From: Methanoregulaceae archaeon
GTDB lineage: Archaea > Halobacteriota > Methanomicrobia > Methanomicrobiales > Methanospirillaceae
NCBI GenBank assembly: GCA_028679405.1
Contig: JAJRBP010000120.1
Coordinates: 1-9,802, forward strand
Direction of reading: 5' to 3'
DNA length: 9,802 nucleotides
Part shown: positions 6,274 to 9,802 of the stretch, piece after piece
Position numbering within the stretch: position 1 is the stretch's first letter
Layout: each line of letters starts with the position of its first letter
The notes under the pieces: model-generated
The model's database searches: none
What the model was told of the DNA's origin: nothing
The model's input: the letters and a program-made list of their open reading frames with translations, nothing else
Translations under genes and position numbers: made by a program

Positions 6274-7208
6274 CGGGAGAGACTCTTCAGGTATATTTTC
6301 TCGGAACTGCAGGAGCCCTTCCGACTCCCCTCCGTAACCCCCCCTGTGTCATGATCAGGCGCGGCCCTGACACGCTCCTCTTCGACTGCGGGGAGGGGGC
6401 CCAGCAGCAGATGATGCGGGCGAGGACCGGTTTCACGATAGACGGGGTCTTCATCACTCACTGGCATGCCGATCACTTCCTGGGACTCATCGGCTTGATC
6501 CAGACGCTCTCGTTCACCGGCCGTAAAGATCCGCTCACCATTCACGGGCCTGCCTGGGTGGACGAGTGCGTGAACGAGATACGCCACCTCAGCAGGTTCA
6601 ACATCAAGTTCCCGCTCCACCCTGTTGAGATGACGCATGGTTCAGCTATCCGCTTCGACGGGTACTCGGTGACAGGCTTCCGGACCGAGCACGGGATGGA
6701 CAGCCTCGGGTACGTCCTTGCCGAAGATTCGCGCCCGGGGAGATTCGACCGTGAGCAGGCGATCGCACTTGGGATTCCTCCCGGTCCCCTTTTCGGACGT
6801 CTTCAGCGCGGGGAGGGGGTGGTGGTCACACGGAATGGTGAAGCGATCACGGTACTCCCCCATCAGGTGATGGGGCCGGCGAGACCGGGGAGAAAAGTCG
6901 TTTATACGGGTGATACACGTCCGCTCAACGCAGGAATCATGGAGATCGGGAACGATGCCGACCTGCTGATACACGATGCGACGTACGACGACGAGGATAT
7001 CGAACGCGCAAGGGAGGTATTCCATTCGACAGCGGGGGAGGCAGGATCGGTTGCACAATCGGGGAACGTACGGATCCTGGCTCTTGTCCATATCAGTTCC
7101 CGGTACACAGGTACAGCAACCCATATCAAGGATGCCATGAAAAGGTTCAATGGTACCGTGATTGCCCCCTCGGATCTGGAAATGCTGGAGATTCCATTCA
7201 GGGGATAG
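6261..7208 (+). CDS. rnz: Ribonuclease Z (tRNA 3' endonuclease)
   Basis: RNase Z cuts the 3' trailer from tRNA precursors so that CCA can be added. It is a zinc metallo-beta-lactamase fold enzyme acting in the cytoplasm as a dimer. The 315 residues match the usual length. Visible motifs are YFLGTAGALPTP (12-23), FDCGEGAQQQMMRA (41-54), the HxHxDH metal motif H67-W-H69-A-D71-H72, further ligands H144, D218 (in YTGDT) and H277, and the HST loop (255-257). PPGPLFGRLQRGE (173-185) fits the region preceding or forming the flexible tRNA-binding arm. Homology starts near LQVYFLGT (residue 9). The start is unclear: GTG at 6261 is used here because it is the only canonical codon, but it lies within the Shine-Dalgarno, and ATA at 6270 is better spaced. 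The gene overlaps the TIM-barrel gene by 13 bases with GTG, or 4 with ATA. Confidence 0.96.
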   Translation: MFHIAGETLQVYFLGTAGALPTPLRNPPCVMIRRGPDTLLFDCGEGAQQQMMRARTGFTIDGVFITHWHADHFLGLIGLIQTLSFTGRKDPLTIHGPAWVDECVNEIRHLSRFNIKFPLHPVEMTHGSAIRFDGYSVTGFRTEHGMDSLGYVLAEDSRPGRFDREQAIALGIPPGPLFGRLQRGEGVVVTRNGEAITVLPHQVMGPARPGRKVVYTGDTRPLNAGIMEIGNDADLLIHDATYDDEDIERAREVFHSTAGEAGSVAQSGNVRILALVHISSRYTGTATHIKDAMKRFNGTVIAPSDLEMLEIPFRG

Positions 7209-7274
7209 GGTTTTCTCTGCCGGGAACATCCAACTTTCGCAACTGTAAAAAAAGACGAATAAAAGGTATTTCAT

Positions 7275-9113
7275 ATGGAACCATCTGAAGAAGCTGTCGT
7301 ATACCGTCTGGGCCCATCCTGCGACCTCGGCGACGTGGAGGAGGGAAAGGTTTATGCAGGTCGTGTACAGGGATTTGCAACGTTTGGGACGTTCGTCCAG
7401 TTGAATGACCGGGTAAAAGGCCTCGTCCACAAGAGCAACGTAAAAACGGAACACAAGGAGCGGGAGACAATACTGGTCCGGGTCAGGCAGATCCGTCCGA
7501 ACGGGAACATCGATCTCGATGAGGTGATCATCCCTGTATACCAGGTTCAGACCGTGGAAAAACGGTCTACTGCGGTCCAGCTGGCTGAACTTGGAAAGAA
7601 GATCGGCAGGACTGTCAGGATCGAAGGGGAGATTGCCCAGATAAAACAGACGAGCGGACCCACGATCTTCACCCTCGTTGACGAGTCGGGGACCGAGAAC
7701 GCCGCGGCATTTGTTGAGGCAGGGGTAAGGGCGTACCCGGAAGCAGAACTCGGAGATACCGTGAGAGTCGTCGGGGAAGTGATGCAGCGGAATAACCAGC
7801 TCCAGATAGAGGTGGACTCCCTCACCGTCCTCACGGGTCCGGAAGCGGTTACGGTCAGGGACAGGATCGAAAAGGCGCTCGATATCAGGTCAGAACCGCA
7901 GGATATACCCCTTCTGGTGGAGAGCGAGGTCCTTACACAACTGCGTCCCGAAATGCGCAAGATCGCCAAGATCATCAGGAAAGCAGTGTTCACTGCGCAG
8001 CCAATCATTCTCCGGCACCACGCAGACGCAGACGGGATCTGCTCGGCAGTCGCAATCGAGCAGGCGGTCGTCTCACTGATCCGTGAATCGGGGGGGGATT
8101 ACGACTCTGATTACTTCCTCTTCAAGCGATCGCCATCGAAGGCACCGTTCTACGAGATCGAGGATATCACCCGGGACCTCGACTTCGCCTTAAAAGACCA
8201 TGTACGGTTCGGGCAGAAGATGCCGCTCATCCTCCTCACCGACAACGGATCGACCGAGGAGGATCTTCCCTCGTATCGTATGGCTGAAGTGTTCGATCTC
8301 GATATGGCGGTGATCGACCACCACCACCCTGATGCCATCGTCGATAAATTCCTGATCGGCCACGTGAATCCCTATCATGTCGGGGGAGACTTCGGGATTA
8401 CGTCCGGAATGCTTGGCACCGAAGTTGCCCGGCTCATCAACCCGGCAATCGAACCGGTCATCAGGCATATCCCCGCGGTTGCAGCCGTCGGTGACCGCAG
8501 CGAAGCTCCTGAACGCCAGCGTTACCTCGATCTCGTGAAAGACACCTACACCGAGGAGGAGTGTAGCAATATCGCGCTCGCCCTCGACTACGAACAGTTC
8601 TGGCTCCGGTTCAATGACGGCCGGGAGATCGTAAAGGAGATCCTGAACCTGACAAGTAATCCGGAGAGGCACGGGAAACTTATTACTATCCTGGTAGAGG
8701 GCGCGAATGCCATGATCGAGGACCAGATGAACGCCAGCATGCCGCACGTCAAGGAACAAACGCTCCCGAACGGCGCTCACCTCTTCCTGCTCGATGTCGA
8801 GATCCACGCACACAAGTTCACGTTCCCGCCACCAGGAAAGACTTCGGGAGAGGTTCACGACCGGTTATGCCGGGCTCATGCGGGTATGCCGGTCGTTACT
8901 CTCGGGTTCGGTCCCGATTTCGCTGTCCTCCGATCGAAAGGGGTGATGATGAATATCCCGAGGATGGTACGGGAACTGCGCGACGAGATCCCGGGAGGCG
9001 GGGTGAGCGGAGGAGGCCACCTTGTCGTCGGAAGTGTCAAATTCGTGGAGGGTATGCGGGATTCGGTTCTCGAAGGCCTGATCGCGAAGATCGGTCAGGC
9101 ATCGGTCATGTAA
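7275..9113 (+). CDS. S1-OB-DHH-DHHA1 phosphoesterase, RecJ-like
   Basis: This 612-residue protein is a DHH-superfamily phosphoesterase of the archaeal RecJ-like kind, predicted to be a metal-dependent exonuclease or nucleotide phosphodiesterase with nucleic-acid-binding modules. Residues about 20-86 form an S1 domain (EEGKVYAGRVQGFATFGTF). Residues about 110-186 form a second OB fold (VRIEGEIAQIKQ to QIEVDSLTVL). The DHH domain follows: motif I RHHADADG (247-254), motif II D323 in LLTDNG, motif III DHHHPD (348-353) and D407 in AVGDRSE. The C-terminal DHHA1 domain ends in GGGVSGGGH (574-582). ATG at 7275 is preceded by AGGT at 7264-7267. Many archaeal relatives carry a DnaJ-type zinc finger before S1; there is none here and no room for one in the 66-base gap after rnz. 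All catalytic motifs are intact. Whether it acts on DNA, RNA or small nucleotides cannot be told. Confidence 0.9.
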   Translation: MEPSEEAVVYRLGPSCDLGDVEEGKVYAGRVQGFATFGTFVQLNDRVKGLVHKSNVKTEHKERETILVRVRQIRPNGNIDLDEVIIPVYQVQTVEKRSTAVQLAELGKKIGRTVRIEGEIAQIKQTSGPTIFTLVDESGTENAAAFVEAGVRAYPEAELGDTVRVVGEVMQRNNQLQIEVDSLTVLTGPEAVTVRDRIEKALDIRSEPQDIPLLVESEVLTQLRPEMRKIAKIIRKAVFTAQPIILRHHADADGICSAVAIEQAVVSLIRESGGDYDSDYFLFKRSPSKAPFYEIEDITRDLDFALKDHVRFGQKMPLILLTDNGSTEEDLPSYRMAEVFDLDMAVIDHHHPDAIVDKFLIGHVNPYHVGGDFGITSGMLGTEVARLINPAIEPVIRHIPAVAAVGDRSEAPERQRYLDLVKDTYTEEECSNIALALDYEQFWLRFNDGREIVKEILNLTSNPERHGKLITILVEGANAMIEDQMNASMPHVKEQTLPNGAHLFLLDVEIHAHKFTFPPPGKTSGEVHDRLCRAHAGMPVVTLGFGPDFAVLRSKGVMMNIPRMVRELRDEIPGGGVSGGGHLVVGSVKFVEGMRDSVLEGLIAKIGQASVM

Positions 9114-9136
9114 ACCTGCCGGCATAACTATACCTA

Positions 9137-9145
9137 TTTATATAT
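9137..9145 (+). promoter_or_regulatory. TATA box of the small HTH gene
   Basis: TTTATATAT is a near-perfect archaeal TATA element, centred about 44 bases before the ATG at 9185. It predicts initiation near 9166 and a leader of about 20 bases that includes the GAGGT ribosome site (9174-9178 as TGAGG-T). It implies that the last two genes form a separate transcription unit. Confidence 0.65.
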
Positions 9146-9184
9146 CCTAAGAGAAAAATAAAGGACTTTAACTGAGGTTTCGAC

Positions 9185-9436
9185 ATGCCTGGAACACGGC
9201 GGATAAGAGAGAAGTACAATGAGACCCAGGCGAAAATTATCACCTGCCTGAGCGCAGGCCTTCGCAAGGGAAAACACTACTTTAAATCGAAGTATATTGC
9301 AAAGGAGCTCGGCCTCTCGGCCAAGGAGGTCGGGGCGAACATGGCAATCCTCTCGGAGAAATGCCAGGAGCTTGCCATCATCAGATGGAGTTACTCGAAC
9401 AGTACGACCTGGATGGTTAAGCAGAGAGCAATTTAA
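9185..9436 (+). CDS. Small winged-helix-like protein, DUF7123-like
   Basis: The 83-residue protein resembles a small archaeal family (DUF7123-like in my recollection) with a winged-helix layout. A first helix covers KYNETQAKIITCLSAG. The segment HYFKSKYIAKELG LSAKEVGANM looks like the helix-turn-helix (about 31-55). WSYSNSTTWMV (68-78) looks like the wing with its final strand. The pattern of shared residues suggests DNA binding, but no function has been assigned to the family that I know of. ATG at 9185 has a Shine-Dalgarno TGAGGT six bases upstream. It has its own TATA box and is followed after 5 bases by the 62-residue gene. The basic N-terminus (GTRRIREKY) fits nucleic acid binding. No metal-binding cysteine cluster is present. 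Confidence 0.75.
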   Translation: MPGTRRIREKYNETQAKIITCLSAGLRKGKHYFKSKYIAKELGLSAKEVGANMAILSEKCQELAIIRWSYSNSTTWMVKQRAI

Positions 9437-9441
9437 AAGCC

Positions 9442-9630
9442 ATGGCGAAGATCTGCGAGATAGAGACCACGATCGAGTTCATTGCCAGTATCAACGAGCA
9501 GAAAGACTGCCTGATGTCGCAGGACCAGACCCAGGAAGATCCGGGGTGCCTGTGGTTCAACATCGACGTATGCAAGGGGCACGGCCTCAAGGCAGGCGAC
9601 CGGGTCAGGGTTACGGTTGAAAAGATCTGA
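9442..9630 (+). CDS. Conserved-looking 62-residue protein of unknown function
   Basis: I do not recognise this protein. It has 62 residues, is slightly acidic to neutral, and has cysteines at 5, 23, 36 and 44 that do not form a CXXC pair. The C-terminal part, GLKAGDRVRVTVEKI (48-62), resembles the last strands of small beta-barrel folds in which a glycine turn precedes GD-V-V, as in AbrB-like or OB-like proteins; this is only a pattern resemblance. The N-terminal CEIETTIEFIAS reads as a beta strand. It starts 5 bases after the HTH stop with no clear Shine-Dalgarno, so it is probably translated by coupling. Codon use resembles that of its neighbours. It may be a partner of the HTH protein. Confidence 0.65.
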   Translation: MAKICEIETTIEFIASINEQKDCLMSQDQTQEDPGCLWFNIDVCKGHGLKAGDRVRVTVEKI

Positions 9631-9650
9631 TGTCTTCCTGGATATCCCTG

Positions 9651-9675
9651 TTCTTTTAATTCCTTCGTCTTTTCC
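9651..9675 (+). terminator. Pyrimidine-rich T-run terminator candidate
   Basis: About 20 bases after the last stop there are two T4 runs inside a TTC-rich stretch. Archaeal RNA polymerase can stop at such T-rich tracts without a hairpin. It separates the two-gene unit from the tRNA. No strong stem precedes it. Confidence 0.4.
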
Positions 9676-9735
9676 ATTCCGAAATCGGACCGACGATAAG
9701 GTAGATATGGTATCTGAACGCATGATTATGAGTGC

Positions 9736-9802
9736 GGGGCCATAGGGTAGCCTGGACCATCCTAGGAGACTGGGGGTCTTCTGACCTGCGTTCAAATCGC
9801 GG
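9736..9802 (+). tRNA. tRNA-Pro (anticodon GGG), 3' end cut off by the window edge
   Basis: The cloverleaf reads as follows. The 5' acceptor strand is GGGGCCA (9736-9742), then T8 A9. The D arm starts GGGTAG, with G10-T25, G11-C24 and G12-C23 pairs and G18-G19. The anticodon stem GGAGA/TCTTC (9765-9769 with 9777-9781) holds loop CTGGGGG, so the anticodon at 9772-9774 is GGG. The variable loop is 4 bases. The T stem CTGCG/CGCGG (9786-9790 with 9798-9802) encloses TTCAAAT. Only the 3' acceptor strand, predicted to begin TGGCCCC, is missing. There is no intron at the usual site 37/38. A D-loop start of AGCCTGG is common in archaeal tRNA-Pro. Confidence 0.93.

Noticed and set aside
6642..7454. A 270-codon frame on the minus strand across rnz and the start of the DHH gene
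   Set aside because: It spans the ends of two well-supported genes and their spacer, and its translation has no domain features; chance open frame.
9433..9795. A 120-codon minus-strand frame across the 62-residue gene and the tRNA
   Set aside because: It runs through a tRNA gene and has no ribosome site; a chance open frame.
1..9802. CRISPR array, insertion sequence, integrase or attachment site
   Set aside because: No regularly spaced repeats, transposase-like protein, terminal inverted repeats or tRNA 3' duplication were seen. The tRNA at the right edge is cut before any attachment site could be judged.

Overview
The window looks like chromosomal DNA from a methanogenic archaeon, most likely of the order Methanomicrobiales. 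Three things point there: archaeal-type genes (a two-domain Cdc48/VAT AAA+ ATPase, an archaeal-length ThiC, a UPF0200-type kinase, RNase Z, an S1-OB-DHH RecJ-like protein and a DUF7123-like small HTH protein); TTTATATA-type TATA boxes upstream of several genes; and GGAGGTGA-type ribosome binding sites. The assignment comes from protein and promoter style only and no search was run. I see no insertion sequence, integrase, CRISPR array or prophage. The content is mostly housekeeping.

Left half (1-3860, minus strand, read right to left): thiC (pyrimidine branch of thiamin synthesis), a 5-formyltetrahydrofolate cyclo-ligase family gene, then cdc48, which runs off the left edge after 605 codons. 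Each gene has its own spacer with plausible archaeal promoter or terminator signals. The thiC/cyclo-ligase adjacency is worth noting because a paralog of that family has been linked to thiamin metabolism.

Middle (3861-4182): a 322-base divergent intergenic region. It holds a TATA-like element readable on both strands, a 14-base inverted repeat just downstream of it on the thiC side, and several short hairpins followed by a T6 run on the other side.

Right half (4183-9630, plus strand): an NrdG-type radical SAM activase, a UPF0200 P-loop kinase-like protein, a xylose-isomerase-like TIM-barrel protein and RNase Z, with overlaps of 41, 4 and about 13 bases (or fewer, depending on the RNase Z start). 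They are probably one translationally coupled operon. After 66 bases comes a 612-residue S1-OB-DHH-DHHA1 phosphoesterase. After a clear TATA box comes a two-gene unit of a small winged-helix-like protein and a 62-residue unknown protein. A pyrimidine-rich terminator-like stretch follows, then a tRNA-Pro(GGG) cut off by the right edge at base 65.

I found no clearly new system. The best leads are the thiC/cyclo-ligase pair with its candidate operator, the odd RNase Z start region, the folded divergent intergenic region, and the small HTH plus 62-residue pair.
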